A stretch of DNA of 64,000 bases from Pseudocercospora fijiensis CIRAD86 (Eukaryota; Ascomycota; Dothideomycetes; Mycosphaerellales; Mycosphaerellaceae). Under the pieces are notes generated by a model. That model saw only the letters and a list, made by a program, of their open reading frames with translations. It was not told the DNA's origin and made no database searches. Where the stretch lies: the NCBI RefSeq assembly GCF_000340215.1, contig NW_006921533.1, positions 8,318,641 through 8,382,640 on the forward strand, in the 5' to 3' direction. The position numbers and the translations under genes were made by a program. This document shows, piece by piece, positions 10,721-21,756 of the stretch (the first letter of the stretch is position 1; each line of letters opens with the position of its first letter).

Positions 10721-13465
10721 TTACTGCATCCCTCCAGCCTGCTGATTATTCTGATTCTGCAAAGCCCTCTGCATAGCTTGAAACTGCACAGTTAAATCGC
10801 CACCCTGGTTTTGGCCAGCAAACTGCATGTTTCCAGCCATACTCATGCCTCCCATTCCATTACTCATATTCATATTACTTTGCTGCTGCTGCTGTTGCTG
10901 CTGTTGCTGCTGCTGAGCGAGCATAGCTTGATGTGCACGTATAGTTTGCATGAATTCGGGATCGCTGGTAGATGTGCCAGCCACGGTCTGGCCCTGATGT
11001 TGAGCTTGCTGGGCTCGAGCGGCCATTTGTTGGGCGCGTACAGCTTGGCTTCGTTGCATTTGTTGGCGGAAGAGCATCTGAACTGCTGGAGGGAGACTTG
11101 AAATCATTTGCTGAGGAACATTGCCCAAGCCTCCATACTGCTGTGAGAGCTGACCGAGTTGTAGTTGAGCTTGTCGCATTTGCTGCTGCTGCATTTGTTG
11201 TCGTGCGGCTTGTTGCTGAGGGGTCATTTGATGACCGCTATCGCCACCTTGAGGATGTCCATGATTCATCTGTGGAGTGCCCTGCATTCCGGGATGAGGA
11301 CTGCCGGCGTGCGAAGCTTGCTGTTGCTGTGCTTGCATGAGTCTTTGCTGTGCGGCGACCTGCTGTTGCTGTTGTCTCATCATCATAGCTTGACGCTGAG
11401 CAAGTGCTGCTGCTATCTGCGGGTTGCCTTGAGCCTGGGCCATGAACTGCTGTTGTTGTTGTTGACGCAAGTGATGTTGGCGAATATTTTGAATCTGTTC
11501 GGGTGTCATAGCAGACATCTGATTTGGATTATGCTGCCCAGGCGACATGCCATTTTGCGCGGCTTGCATCCTTTGCTGTGCCTGCAGCATTGCAAGCTGC
11601 TCGGGCGTCATGCCATTACCCACTTGCGGAGTCGCCAGAGCCATGGCCGCTGCAGGCGTGCCAGGTACCGGACTTGCTTGAGGCATGCGCGGTGTTTGCG
11701 ACATTTGCCTAGTGTGTCCTGCATTTTGCATGTGCGGCGTAGCTTGCGGCATTTGTGGAGTCGCGTTTCGGCTTGGGTGCTGCTGCTGACTGACCTGTCG
11801 AGCCATCGCATTGGCAACATTTGGGTTCTGTATGGTTGCTGAAGCGGGCCGTTGTGGGCTGCCGGCTCCTTGACTGGTTGTGGCAGCCATGGGGAAGCCA
11901 CCCTGCGCCAGCATCGGCGAGGAGTTCATCATTGATGGAGTCTGCTGGCGAACGACGGGACTTGATTGTGCCATTGATGCTGGGTGCTGGAAGTTGTTTT
12001 GCTGATTCATCATCATGTTATTCGGCTGAGGATGAGCATGATTCTGGGCTAAGAGTGTGGCCTGCTGCGCCTGGAGTTGAGCGGCTTGTATTCGTTGCTG
12101 CTCGTGCTGTTGTCTGGCCATGTTCTGTCGCTGCGCCATGATTTGCCGTTGCTTCGCTTCTTGGGCTCGTGCTTGGGCAGCCTGGGCGTTGGCTTGCTCT
12201 TCTTGCTGACGACGTTGCAGAACAACTTGAGCCTCTTCTTCCTTCTTCTGGCGCTCTTGCTCCTCATGCTTTTCTCGCACCATCTGGATCGTCTTGAATC
12301 TACCGAAGCCGAGCGCAGCCGCTGCGCCTGCATTCTCGCTTGCGGCTGCGCCAGGGCCAGAGGAAGGCTTGATGCGCTCGTCCATAATGAGCATTCTACG
12401 CTCCGCCTCGGCAGCCTTCTCATCATCTGCAGCCATCTCTGCTGTAGTTCTCTTACGAGTCTTGACCGGCGGTGGCATGTCTTGATGTAGAGGGTGGGCC
12501 AACGCGTCCAAGACTTTGTGAGCTGTTTCGGGCCCGTCGACAGGCCCGAGCATGAGGTTGCGCTCAGTCTCGACCAGAACATCCGCCTGCCACTGGTAGA
12601 AGTCCTTCTCTTCTAGACACATCTTGCCGTCTCCTTTCACTGCACCTCCAATGGGTGTAGGTGGGACAGCGAGCGAGGGAGTGGGGGGTTGCGCGCCATC
12701 AGCTCCCTTCTTCTTGCTTCTTGTAAGATCTGATGCTGGTGTTCTTGCCAAAATCATCATGTCGTAGTGCATGGACAGTTCTGTGGGGAACAGTACCACG
12801 CTGGCAATTTGAGGTCCATTCTTCTCCTTGCTAGCACTCTTCTCTGCTCCCTTCTTCGTCTCTTGGTCAGCGTCGACGTCGGCGCCCGGCTGTTCTTCCT
12901 TGGCCTTCTTGGGATATGGCGCAAAACCCGAGGGTGTTATGTAATTGTTGTAGACATGCATCGAGTAGCGGCCTGGGCCTCCATCGGCGGGCGAATCGTT
13001 CCTGCCTTTGTCCTTTGCACTTGCCGTGCGGTGATTATGTACTTCGATGATCAGACAGCCATGGTAGAAGGGCACATTGTTGGCATGGATCTCGTCCAGC
13101 ATTTCGTGCGGTATACGCTGCTTCTTTAAAGCCTCGATGATGAACTTCATGGGCCCATCGTAGGCATAGCTGCCCTCCTGCGTGTCGAAGCGGAAGTAGG
13201 TGGGGTGGAGGTGTAGTATCATGGACGGTGGTTTGCCGGCGTGCTGCTTGAGGATCCAGTCGCGCGTCCGCACTGCTGGCGCCGGCGCCGGGGCTCGATC
13301 TGTCCTCTGCCTCTTGCTGGCGGGCTCGCTCCCATCTTCTACCGCAGCGGCAGTGCCAGTGCCATTCATGTTCGCCCGCTTCAGTGATGCAATATTCGAT
13401 TTGAGGCCATCGCGACGCTGTGACGTGCGCGCTTGACCCGGACGCACGACAGCCGCGGTGGCCAT
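10721..13465 (-). CDS. spt20: SAGA complex subunit Spt20 family
   Basis: A 914-residue, intron-free Spt20-type subunit of the SAGA transcription coactivator, which keeps the complex together in the nucleus. The Spt20 domain spans about residues 68-150 (RDWILKQHAGKPPSMILHLH, then FRFDTQEGSYAYDGPMKFII and NNVPFYHGCLIIEVHNH). The second half of the domain has YNNYITPSGFAPYPKK and FPTELSMHYDMMILART (about residue 230). The C-terminal 500 residues are almost entirely Gln, Met, Ala, Pro and Asn, with an uninterrupted Gln tract encoded near 10880-10916. Such tails are usual in fungal Spt20. The start at 13465 gives MATAAVVRPGQ. Divergent from DML1. Confidence 0.92.
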   Translation of the reverse strand: MATAAVVRPGQARTSQRRDGLKSNIASLKRANMNGTGTAAAVEDGSEPASKRQRTDRAPAPAPAVRTRDWILKQHAGKPPSMILHLHPTYFRFDTQEGSYAYDGPMKFIIEALKKQRIPHEMLDEIHANNVPFYHGCLIIEVHNHRTASAKDKGRNDSPADGGPGRYSMHVYNNYITPSGFAPYPKKAKEEQPGADVDADQETKKGAEKSASKEKNGPQIASVVLFPTELSMHYDMMILARTPASDLTRSKKKGADGAQPPTPSLAVPPTPIGGAVKGDGKMCLEEKDFYQWQADVLVETERNLMLGPVDGPETAHKVLDALAHPLHQDMPPPVKTRKRTTAEMAADDEKAAEAERRMLIMDERIKPSSGPGAAASENAGAAAALGFGRFKTIQMVREKHEEQERQKKEEEAQVVLQRRQQEEQANAQAAQARAQEAKQRQIMAQRQNMARQQHEQQRIQAAQLQAQQATLLAQNHAHPQPNNMMMNQQNNFQHPASMAQSSPVVRQQTPSMMNSSPMLAQGGFPMAATTSQGAGSPQRPASATIQNPNVANAMARQVSQQQHPSRNATPQMPQATPHMQNAGHTRQMSQTPRMPQASPVPGTPAAAMALATPQVGNGMTPEQLAMLQAQQRMQAAQNGMSPGQHNPNQMSAMTPEQIQNIRQHHLRQQQQQQFMAQAQGNPQIAAALAQRQAMMMRQQQQQVAAQQRLMQAQQQQASHAGSPHPGMQGTPQMNHGHPQGGDSGHQMTPQQQAARQQMQQQQMRQAQLQLGQLSQQYGGLGNVPQQMISSLPPAVQMLFRQQMQRSQAVRAQQMAARAQQAQHQGQTVAGTSTSDPEFMQTIRAHQAMLAQQQQQQQQQQQQSNMNMSNGMGGMSMAGNMQFAGQNQGGDLTVQFQAMQRALQNQNNQQAGGMQ

Positions 13466-13906
13466 AGCGGAGAGCTATATCAATGATTGCTATGCGCCAG
13501 TCTTCGGTTCGCGATTCAGTCGGAGGTCGAAATTAAAGGCAGTTGCCCGTGTCGTGGAGTCGCGCGAGGATGCGCTCGGCTGGTGCAGTCTGCAAAGGGG
13601 GCGATGTGGTCCACTGCGTGCTCTCAAAGACTGCGCGTCTGACTCAGCATCTAGGAATATGTCTCTCGTGCGCCGACAGTGGGTGTTGCTGAACAATGAG
13701 GTTTGAGTGGTATTCTGCACCAGACAACAGCGGGCCGTCGGCAGTGTCGATCACGGTTCACGCGACCGATCGGCTTCGGCTTGCCGAAAAAAAGCTTACT
13801 AATATGCTTCTCCATGATACGAGGCCTAACACTCGACCTCCAACATGTTCTCGCCCTTTTCTTGCACTTCGTTCTCCACACTGGGCCAATATAGCCACTC
13901 AACATC
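13466..13906. promoter_or_regulatory. Bidirectional promoter region between spt20 and DML1
   Basis: 441 bp between two divergent start codons. No other gene is supported. I see no named motif that decides regulation. Confidence 0.55.
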
Positions 13907-15527
13907 ATGCATGAGATTGTCACATTGCAGTTCGGGAACCAAGCCAATTATCTTGCCACGCATTATTGGAACACACAGGTGGGCAGGTGCAGCGGTCTGT
14001 CATGTTCCTCTCATCAACGAGTCCTGACCTGGTTTCTAGGAAGCATACTTCACATATGCAGGGCAGGAAGAGTCCCCAGTCGACCACGACCTCTCCTTCC
14101 GGCCCGGTATTGGGGCCGATGGCTCGGACACATACACACCACGAACCGTGATCTACGACCTCAAGGGTGCCTTTGGCACATTGCGGCGCGAGAATGCTCT
14201 ATACGAGCTGCAGAATCAGCTGAGTCCTGCACAGCAAAATCCGTGGGCTAGCAATGCCATACCTCTACGACTGCCACCAATCGCGCCAAGTGCATATCAG
14301 CAAGCACTCGACGCCGGAACTGATCTTCCCCGATTAACTTCAGACACTGTTCGATTCTGGTCTGACTACAACCACGTCTTCTATCATCCGAAGAGCATTG
14401 TTCAGCTGAACGAATACGAACTGAACAGCTCTCTGATGCCATTCGAGCAATGGTCGAAGGGAGAGGAGCTTTTCGCAAACCTTGACCGAGAGCATGATTT
14501 GCTTGACCGTGACCTGAGACCATTTCTCGAAGAGTGCGATCAGCTGCAGGCTATTCAGATCTTCTCGGGCACGGATGATGCCTGGGGCGGATTTGCTTCA
14601 CGCTATCTCGAACGTGTAGCCGATGAGCTGGGCAAAGGCTGCCGCTGGGTCTTCGGCTTGCAAGACACCCAGCGGGCAACCAGAGACCGGCAACTTCTTC
14701 AATTGGCCAACACCGCGCAGTCACTGTATGCACTCAATTCATCGGCCAGCTTGCATGTTCCAATGGCTAGCGTCCCGGCGAGCCTTCCTGCGTATACGTT
14801 GCTGGGCGACGCGGGTCGTTGGTGCACTGCTGCGCTACAAGCTGCGGCAATTGAGTCGATGACACTACCGACTAGGCTCCGCACCGCTAACAGCGCTCGA
14901 GCTACCTTTGATAATCTGGAGTCGGTATTGAACGGTGAGGGTAACCGGCGCATAGCTGCATGTCAAGTTTCTGTCTCGGCAGAGAGACGGGATCACGAAG
15001 ACGTCCCGACTAATGCAACCTCGGATTCGCGAATGACCAATGGCTTGGTACATGACGATGAACGAGAAGATGAAGAGGCCAAGGCAGATATTGACATGTT
15101 CCCTCAGTTTGCAGTCACATCGGCTGCTTCTCGGCGGCAACACCAACGGCGGCCACAGCTGTTCAGCAAGATCTCGTCCATCCGGGACAAATATGGACAC
15201 CAATCAGAACTTGACGCGCACGATGACCGAGATCGCGCTCGCTTCTCAGATGGACCGAGGACCTCCTCGTACAGATCTGATTTGTCTTTCTCAGTGCTCA
15301 CATCCTACCCACGGATTTTCAGATTTGAACCGCAGTCTACTACTCTTGCTATAGATGCCTCGCTATCGACTCATTCTGATATAGCCCAACGACTGCGAAG
15401 CGTGGAAAGCATTGCCCGGCGTATGGTTGGTGTTGATGAACGCGAGGCTCTATGTGATGGACTAGCAGCTATGGCGGATGAGTACGAAGAGGGTTGGATG
15501 AGTGATAGCGAAAGTGAGGACGAATGA
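13907..15527 (+). CDS. DML1: DML1/Misato family tubulin-like protein (exons 13907-13978, 14040-15527)
   Basis: A 519-residue homologue of DML1/Misato, needed for mitochondrial DNA inheritance, mitochondrial shape and chromosome partition; the family combines a myosin-like Misato segment II with a tubulin-like domain. Exon 1 encodes MHEIVTLQFGNQANYLATHY, the hallmark N-terminus. The intron 13979-14039 (GTGGGC...TTCTAG) is phase 0, and exon 2 opens EAYFTYAGQEESPVDHDLSF. Further family blocks are PRTVIYDLKGAFGTLR, FWSDYNHVFYHPKSIVQLNE and IQIFSGTDDAWGGFASRYLE. The C-terminus is acidic (MADEYEEGWMSDSESEDE). Length is normal for fungal DML1. Confidence 0.94.
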
Positions 15528-15852
15528 AGATAACCGGGAATCGGATGCGCGTTGTATTCATCGAGTACTCCAAAGGCACCCACCTACGATCTCAGATCGG
15601 CCTCAAGTAGGAGAAGAACCTTCTCGCAGGATACGCATTCTCACGGAACAATACCTGAATCGAAGGCGCGGAAGGTGCATGACGTCTCGAGCACGGACTC
15701 TTTCCAGGTGCACCTCTTTGACTCTTGCATGTGACAAACAACCTCACTTCCAGTGACTTCATTTCTAAAACACCACAGCGCGCAGTCTGTCTAATCTATC
15801 CACCTCAACACCGACAATTGACATAAATCCACCAACACCGCCGCGCACACAA

Positions 15853-16533
15853 ATGAGCATACCAAGAACAACAGCAGATATGACGCAGCCCACAAGCTCA
15901 GTCTCATCAAAACAAACCTTCGACCTCACACCTCTCGAAAACCTCATCAAATCCGAACTCGAATACTGGCTCTCCTACCTCCGCGAAGTCCGCTCAGACG
16001 AAAAACTCTCCTACACAGAAATCCTCAACACACCCGACGACAACACCACCACCACCACCACCACCACCACCACTTCAGCGAAAACCAAAATCCACGCTCT
16101 CCGCCACATCCTCGAAACTTTACCTCTCCGCCACAAAGCCCTCGCTTCAGCCTACAACACGCCTCCCGAATTCCAACTCTCCGACCACCTCACCACCCTC
16201 CTCGAAAGTCTAAAAGACGAAGACACCCAGGTCGAATTGGAAGGTTGGTATGAAAAAACCTTGTTGAAAAACAAGAAAGCGAAAAATGAGGTTGTGGCGA
16301 TGGAGAAGGAAGTCGTGGAGTTGGAGGATGCGAGATTGGAGGAATTGAAGGGTTTGTTGAAGGTTTTGGAGGATGTGAAGGTTTTGATTGGGGAGGGTTA
16401 TGTTGGGAAGGAAGAGGTTGAGGGCTTGGTTGCGGCTATGGATGCTGTTGGGTTGCATTGTGATGAGGAGCAGGTGAGGGGCTATGGGAAGGGGAAGATG
16501 GGAATTGGTGATGGGAGCTTTGAATGGAGGTGA
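15853..16533 (+). CDS. Hypothetical coiled-coil protein
   Basis: A 226-residue protein I do not recognise. The start AAATGAG is the first ATG. Residues 25-65 look helical (LIKSELEYWLSYLREVRSDE), followed by about ten consecutive Thr from an ACC microsatellite, a helical segment (IHALRHILETLPLRHKA), and a long charged helix of residues 115-185 rich in Lys, Glu and Leu that should form a coiled coil. Codon choice shifts midway from C-ending to G/T-rich codons, so one exon looks like two styles. Only 51 bp separate its stop from the convergent gene. A small kinetochore or complex-scaffold subunit is possible, but nothing proves it. Confidence 0.6.
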   Translation: MSIPRTTADMTQPTSSVSSKQTFDLTPLENLIKSELEYWLSYLREVRSDEKLSYTEILNTPDDNTTTTTTTTTTSAKTKIHALRHILETLPLRHKALASAYNTPPEFQLSDHLTTLLESLKDEDTQVELEGWYEKTLLKNKKAKNEVVAMEKEVVELEDARLEELKGLLKVLEDVKVLIGEGYVGKEEVEGLVAAMDAVGLHCDEEQVRGYGKGKMGIGDGSFEWR

Positions 16534-16584
16534 AGGTGTGCTTGATCATGGAGTGTGGGACTGCTGGATAATGGTGAGTCGCTG

Positions 16585-18126
16585 CTAGGTCTTCACAGCT
16601 GGCTCAGCTGCCTTTGAAATTTCCTCTCCTGAGGTGTCTTCGGTGCTCTTGGCTTGAGGTGCCTCCGAAGTGTTTCCTTCAGCCTGACTGCTGGACTCAT
16701 CAGCACCATCTTTAGCTTTAGACTCTTTCGAAATGACTTCTTCGACTTGACCGATCTCCTCAGCAGCTTCATCACCAGAATCTTCCACTGCCGCGGCCTC
16801 ACCCGTCCTCTCCCTAACACCAAGCAAAGTCCCCAAAAGCCCTACTTCCTTCCGATTCTCAACCTCAGCTTTCCGCCGTCTTCTCAATTCCCCAGCCGTC
16901 GGCGCTTTCTTCTTAAGACTTACACGACCTTGAAAATATTAGCAGCATGTCAGTTTCGCGAAACAAAAACAAGAAAAAGACTATTTACCTCCAGCAAGCC
17001 ACCACATAATCCTAGGTACACGTTCTTCATCTCCCAATTTCTCTTCCCGACTCGTCGATCCCAAAGCTAATCTGACATACGCCTTCGCGCTGCGAGAACC
17101 AGGGATCTTCAACCTTTCATTCCCGTCATCGCCTCCTCCCCGAAGACCTTTGAGTCTGGGCACCTCTTCTCCCTCATGCCCTTTCACCTCGAAAATCGTA
17201 AACGGCTTGACCTCAACCCCCTTCCTCCCACCCTCCTCCCCATCATCCTCTCCTTTTATTTTCTGAATCCAACTCTCCCTAACCCCCGTCAACCCCGCCC
17301 CCAAAATCTCAAAACTCGTCGGTCTCCTCCAATTCTTCCTCACCGAAGACTTCACATACTCTGGACTCTCGATCCCCGTGCCGATCGAACTACTCGTAAT
17401 CCTCAAACCCTCACGCTCCCAGAGCAGAAGATTGAGGATGTATCTCTGTTTCTGATCAATCAGCGTTTCCAAAGTCGTGGCGAGTTTATGGCGATCTTCT
17501 GATTCCATTCTTTGGGTCATGCTCCGGATTTTTTGGAGGGAAGGGACGTCGGAGGGGTGGCAGAGGAGGATGGTGGTGGGGTGGCAGAGGAGGCCTTTGT
17601 AGATTGCTACGCGGCCCGTGCGGTGGAGGATGTCGTGGACTTCGCGTTCGAGGGGGGTGAGGAAGTAGAGGTCGAGATTGCGGTTGCGGTTGCGGTTGCT
17701 GGAGGTTGAGGGGCGAGGGGATACTTTGCTGTTTGGGATGGGGCCGGATGGGGGTGTGATTCGTGGAAGGTGGATGCGTTTTACTTGGGACTCGTTTTGC
17801 TGCGATGAGCTTGGGTGTTTGTTCGATAGCGTGTGATCATTGGGGCTGGCTTCGAGGCGCTCATGTGCAGAAGGTAATGTGACGTTGATATGGCGCAGAA
17901 CTTTACGTATACTGGGCACATGCTCATCGATTTTCTTGAAAGCAGCAGATTCGAGGATCTTTTGTGCAGCGCCTGTCTTCTTCTGCAATGGCTGGCCGGT
18001 TTCCGGATGTCGGTTTGCCGCTTCGAATATGTCTTTGCTTCTGCCGGGTTTTTGACTGTGCTCAGATTGCAGCGATGTGCCCAGCAATGATGAATTGCGA
18101 TCTTCGCTGCCAGAGTAGGTCTTCAT
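16585..18126 (-). CDS. Conserved-looking hypothetical protein (exons 18126-16989, 16928-16585)
   Basis: A 493-residue protein of unknown function. The intron 16929-16988 reads GTAAAT on the minus strand, has a TGCTAAT branch site and ends TTCAAG; it is phase 1 and joins WWLAGG to RVSLKKKAPTAGELRRRR. The frame is open to 18147, but that first codon is TTG, so I start at the ATG at 18124-18126. Residues 1-150 are disordered. A folded region follows (LDLYFLTPLEREVHDILHR, then a helical DRHKLATTLETLIDQKQRYI). The C-terminal 75 residues are acidic and disordered. No domain recognised. Confidence 0.7.
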
Positions 18127-18519
18127 CGATGCCGCAGACGGTTGCAATTATACGGACCAAGTCATGGAGCCGTTCGTGCGGGTGTGATATCGTGCATACA
18201 GCGTGCTTCACTGTTGCAAATTATGAGGGCGTAATTACCTCCATTGCCACTGGATGTATTGCACATAGTTCCCTCGGTTTAGAAGCATCATAGTATACTG
18301 GGTGATCCATCCGAGCATGCTGCTGGTCAACGCTGGCCAGTTGAATGTTTGTAGTATCTTAGGGTGTCCACCTGGAATATGTCCATAGGCAGTCGAAGAC
18401 TCCCGCAGCCAGGAAGTCATAATTTTGGCTTTTGAGTAAAAGTATGCGGCCTTCGTAGTCGCTTGTTGAACTGCCGGTATTGCACAAAGATGTCATGGCT
18501 GAAGACAGCCGCATTATCA

Positions 18520-19203
18520 TCAATCTGGGACATTTGCCGAGGATATCAAGCGGTAGTACTTTTTTCTAATGGCATCGCGTCCTCTATGAGGTAGTGCTTC
18601 GTATATTTTTGGCCACGTAAGACCCAGGTCCCGACGATAATGCACTATTTTTTCAGTTTCTTCGCGAGACCATGGTTGGCGGTGGCTCGAACCAGGATTC
18701 CTTCCAGTCACAAGGAAAGGGCGGATATGCGTAAACCAGCGAGCCTGCACCGAATGAGGCGACCTTGGAGCAAATGCGGCGACTATCTCTTGCCAAGGTC
18801 TCCGCTGCATGCACATCGACGCAAGCTTGTCGTCCTCATCAATAGTCCAAAGGCGGGGGACCCTCTCAGGACGCTCTCGAGAATTGCCGGCAATGGACTT
18901 GGGATCGGCCTTGGAAACCTGGCGCCTCGAGGTCACGGCCCTGTACGAACGTCCCAGAGTATCTGCGATAGCCTGTGTCGAGTGCCCGGACAGGGTCATT
19001 TCTGCAAGCTTTCGAATGTCCTCGACTGTCCATAGAGACGCCGCCCGCTTCTTTGGCGCGTCGCCTTTGACCGAGTCTGGAGTGTGACTGGGCCGTTCCT
19101 GATTGCCATTTGAGAAGTTCCTTGGAGATTGACGAATCAGCCCGATGGGGGTTGACCGCGACAATCCTCGCAACAGCGCCGTTTTGGGGAGGATGAGATG
19201 CAT
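18520..19203 (-). CDS. Protein with three Myb/SANT-like repeats
   Basis: A 227-residue protein with three tandem helix-turn-helix repeats of Myb/SANT type: residues 58-94 (LWTVEDIRKLAEMTL...SYRAVTSRR), 119-160 (LWTIDEDDKLASM...SVQARWFTHI) and 178-219 (PWSREETEKIVHYRR...RDAIRKKYYRL). Each begins with the conserved Trp and ends with an Arg/Lys-rich third helix, which suggests DNA binding. The first 35 residues (MHLILPKTALLRGLSRSTPI...) are basic, Ser-rich and lack acids, as in mitochondrial presequences, so it may act in mitochondria rather than the nucleus. No intron needed. Its target is unknown. Confidence 0.72.
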   Translation of the reverse strand: MHLILPKTALLRGLSRSTPIGLIRQSPRNFSNGNQERPSHTPDSVKGDAPKKRAASLWTVEDIRKLAEMTLSGHSTQAIADTLGRSYRAVTSRRQVSKADPKSIAGNSRERPERVPRLWTIDEDDKLASMCMQRRPWQEIVAAFAPRSPHSVQARWFTHIRPFLVTGRNPGSSHRQPWSREETEKIVHYRRDLGLTWPKIYEALPHRGRDAIRKKYYRLISSANVPD

Positions 19204-19896
19204 TTCGTCGAAAATTCAGCTCGTACAGTAGGAGTACGCATGTACACTGTGCCTGAACGGCTGATATTGTAGACGCCAAGTTGCAGGCCTGAGGTGGATG
19301 TTTGCAAACAACGCTTGTCCCAATCCGGCAATGCCGACATCATTTCCGAAGGAAGTCTCCTTGCACTACTCTGAGCTCTTCATCAACAACCACACATGCT
19401 CGTCTCAGAATTCACATCACAAACGCAGGTTGAGGAGCGTAGGCAAGCGCATTTACAAGAGCCAAGCAGTATATGTTTCAGCGAAACCATGATAAGGTGA
19501 ACCTTTGATACAACCAATCTCTACCTCCAACCGCAGATACAGTTACAATTCCGGCCGCCTCCCAAACGGTTTCCCGATATGCTACGCTCAAATCAATTCT
19601 AGGATCCTCCTCCAAAAATTGATCTGGGAGGGGCTGCCATTGCACTGGCTAGGGCCACCAGGAGATCGCGTTGCTCTTGCAGGAGCAAATAGAAGTCCGC
19701 CCAACATGGAGCAGCCGAACAAGAAGATTGTCCTGTCAGTAAGATGGAGGATATCGCAATGCATCGAATCCCCGCCATTGTGGATGACGTCGCTCTTCTC
19801 TTCAAGGTGCTCGGGATCAAACAGAGTCGGAAAGATCTCTTGGCTCCCGCCATTCGTGTTACTTGCTCGGGTGTCGCTATGGTCCCAAAGATCTTC
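19204..19896. other. Intergenic region
   Basis: About 0.7 kb with short overlapping frames on both strands and nothing I can support as a gene. Confidence 0.4.
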
Positions 19897-21099
19897 TTAT
19901 GACGCTGTTGCAACGTCGGAGATGTGCAGGTAGATGCACCAGCATGGGGCGCCTGGGTCGCAGTTGAAAACGTTGATACGATCGATCGCACGAACACCCA
20001 TGGCTTCCTTGTGCTGGGAAAGCATCCAAGCAACACCGGCTCCATGCACTGTACCCAGCACAGCAAGTCCCTGCGGCTCCTCGATTGGGTAGGATACGCC
20101 TGGCCACTATTCGCAATCACTTAGCACAGAGGAATCTCCAGGCTTGCGAATCACAACACTTACGACTCCGACCGCCTTCGGGTCTCTTTGACCGGTGACC
20201 ATCCGCAATATATCCTCCGTGCTTTCAGTGACAATGTTGTACTGGAAGACGTGCTCCAAATTCTTGACGGCGTTGCCATCGCCAGCATTGTCTTCTTTAT
20301 ACTTGGCGCTTGCTTCTTCCCTGCCGACCCAGACCACATCACTCCATTTTCGGAAGGGCACTAGCCGACTGGCCGGAACTTGTAGGCCCAGCTTCGAAGC
20401 CATTTCCTCCGGACTGTAGTTGTAGGCAGCGATAAGGCCGCCGTTGGCAAGGTCGAAAAGATTCTCGTAGGAACCCTTAGTTACTGGATAGCTTCCTTGA
20501 CCATCTGGTCCTTTGGAGGTGGCTTTGTGATCCATGCCGCTCACGATCCAGTCAGCTGGGTCCTTGCTCAGCTTGAGATCACTCAATGCTTTGCCGAGCT
20601 TTACAACTATTGCGGAGTCACTGAACCCGGGCTTTCCCAGCCTATTTGACCATCCATAGTCGACACGAATATCCTTCGCACTCTTCCCCTCCCGAGGCTT
20701 GAAGCTTGTATCTGTCGGAATAGTCTCTGCCGGGCTTCTCATATTGCAAAGGAGCCGAAACCCCTTTCTAGCAGCTAGGATCTTTCGCTTCTTGTTGGGA
20801 TCCTCCTCATCATAGTCTGGCAAAGCATTGATCTTCTCCTCTGGAACCAACAGATACATTGGCTCAATCCATTGGTCGTCCTTGCTGTTGCCTCGAGAAA
20901 GTAGTGTTTGGTTCCGTGATGTCTCGGCATCAAAGCTTGTCAAGAGATCTGTGTCGCGCTGTGCAACATGCCCATGAGGTATGTCATGTGGGCGAGGTAC
21001 CAGTGTGACTAGGAAGAGGATGTTGAACACCAGGATGACTGACAGTAATATCACAGCTCGCCGTGTCTTGAACGAGTTGCAAGCCATCTTTCCGGACAT
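19897..21099 (-). CDS. Hypothetical single-pass membrane-anchored protein (exons 21099-20164, 20106-19897)
   Basis: A 381-residue protein of unknown function. Residues 15-34 (VILLSVILVFNILFLVTLV) form one transmembrane anchor after a short basic N-terminus, so a type II protein with a lumenal or extracellular body is likely. The frame appears to stop at 20107-20109 (TAG), but a 57-nt intron fits exactly: GTAAGT at 20163, GCTAAG branch-like site, acceptor GAATAG at 20107. Splicing is in frame and joins PKAVGV to WPGVSYPIEEPQGL, adding 69 residues with four Cys. No catalytic motif seen. It is a fungal orphan as far as I can tell. Confidence 0.7.
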
Positions 21100-21394
21100 T
21101 GAAGATCAATCAGACCAGTTGGGTTAGGTATGCGTGCTAGTCAGTGTGGATACTAGGTGGTTGCAGCCTGGCACTTGGGCGGAAGTCGATCATGGGGCTT
21201 TCCTATAAAGGACCGACAAGAGAATCGCTCTTATGCATGATCGATGTTTGTGGCATCGTCACACGGCGCTCCTGGCTCGCGTGCAAGACCGGCAGCCTGC
21301 GTGGAGACTGTCACAAGCTGAAGATGTCGAATGACACGCCGTCGAGAATCTACGAGAAGAGGTTTGCGCCTCCTCGAAGCCAAATATTACCTGT

Positions 21395-21560
21395 AGAAGT
21401 CCAGTCTTATATTCGTAGTCTCGGCGATATCTAGAATAAAGACATATCGTCGTCGCTATTCTCTAGTGTATAGAGGCTTCGAGAGTCCGAAAATCTACCG
21501 AGAATACGAGAGTTAGCCGCGGGATCGGATTATTATTTGCGAGCGGTATAGAACAGGATA
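21395..21560. repeat. Small RIP-like relic
   Basis: About 165 bp with very few CA or TG but many TA and CG, unlike its flanks and like the block beyond 38.4 kb. It may be an old mutated transposon scrap. Boundaries are approximate. Confidence 0.4.
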
Positions 21561-21756
21561 TGCACCGGTACAGGCAATGAGGTAGTAGGCGGGTAGGCTT
21601 GGGTTTCTCGATGTGAACCTTGACCTCGACTCCACCTCAGCGGCGCACGACATCACGCACCACCATCAGCCGCATTCAAAACATATTCGTGGGTACACGC
21701 AGGAGCGAGGCATCGAGCCTTGTGGCGCTGCCAATGGACCGCAAAAAGCGCCCACC

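Noticed and set aside
20107..20109. Premature TAG in the membrane-anchored protein, first taken as a pseudogene sign
   Set aside because: It is the acceptor of a well-formed 57-nt intron with a GTAAGT donor.
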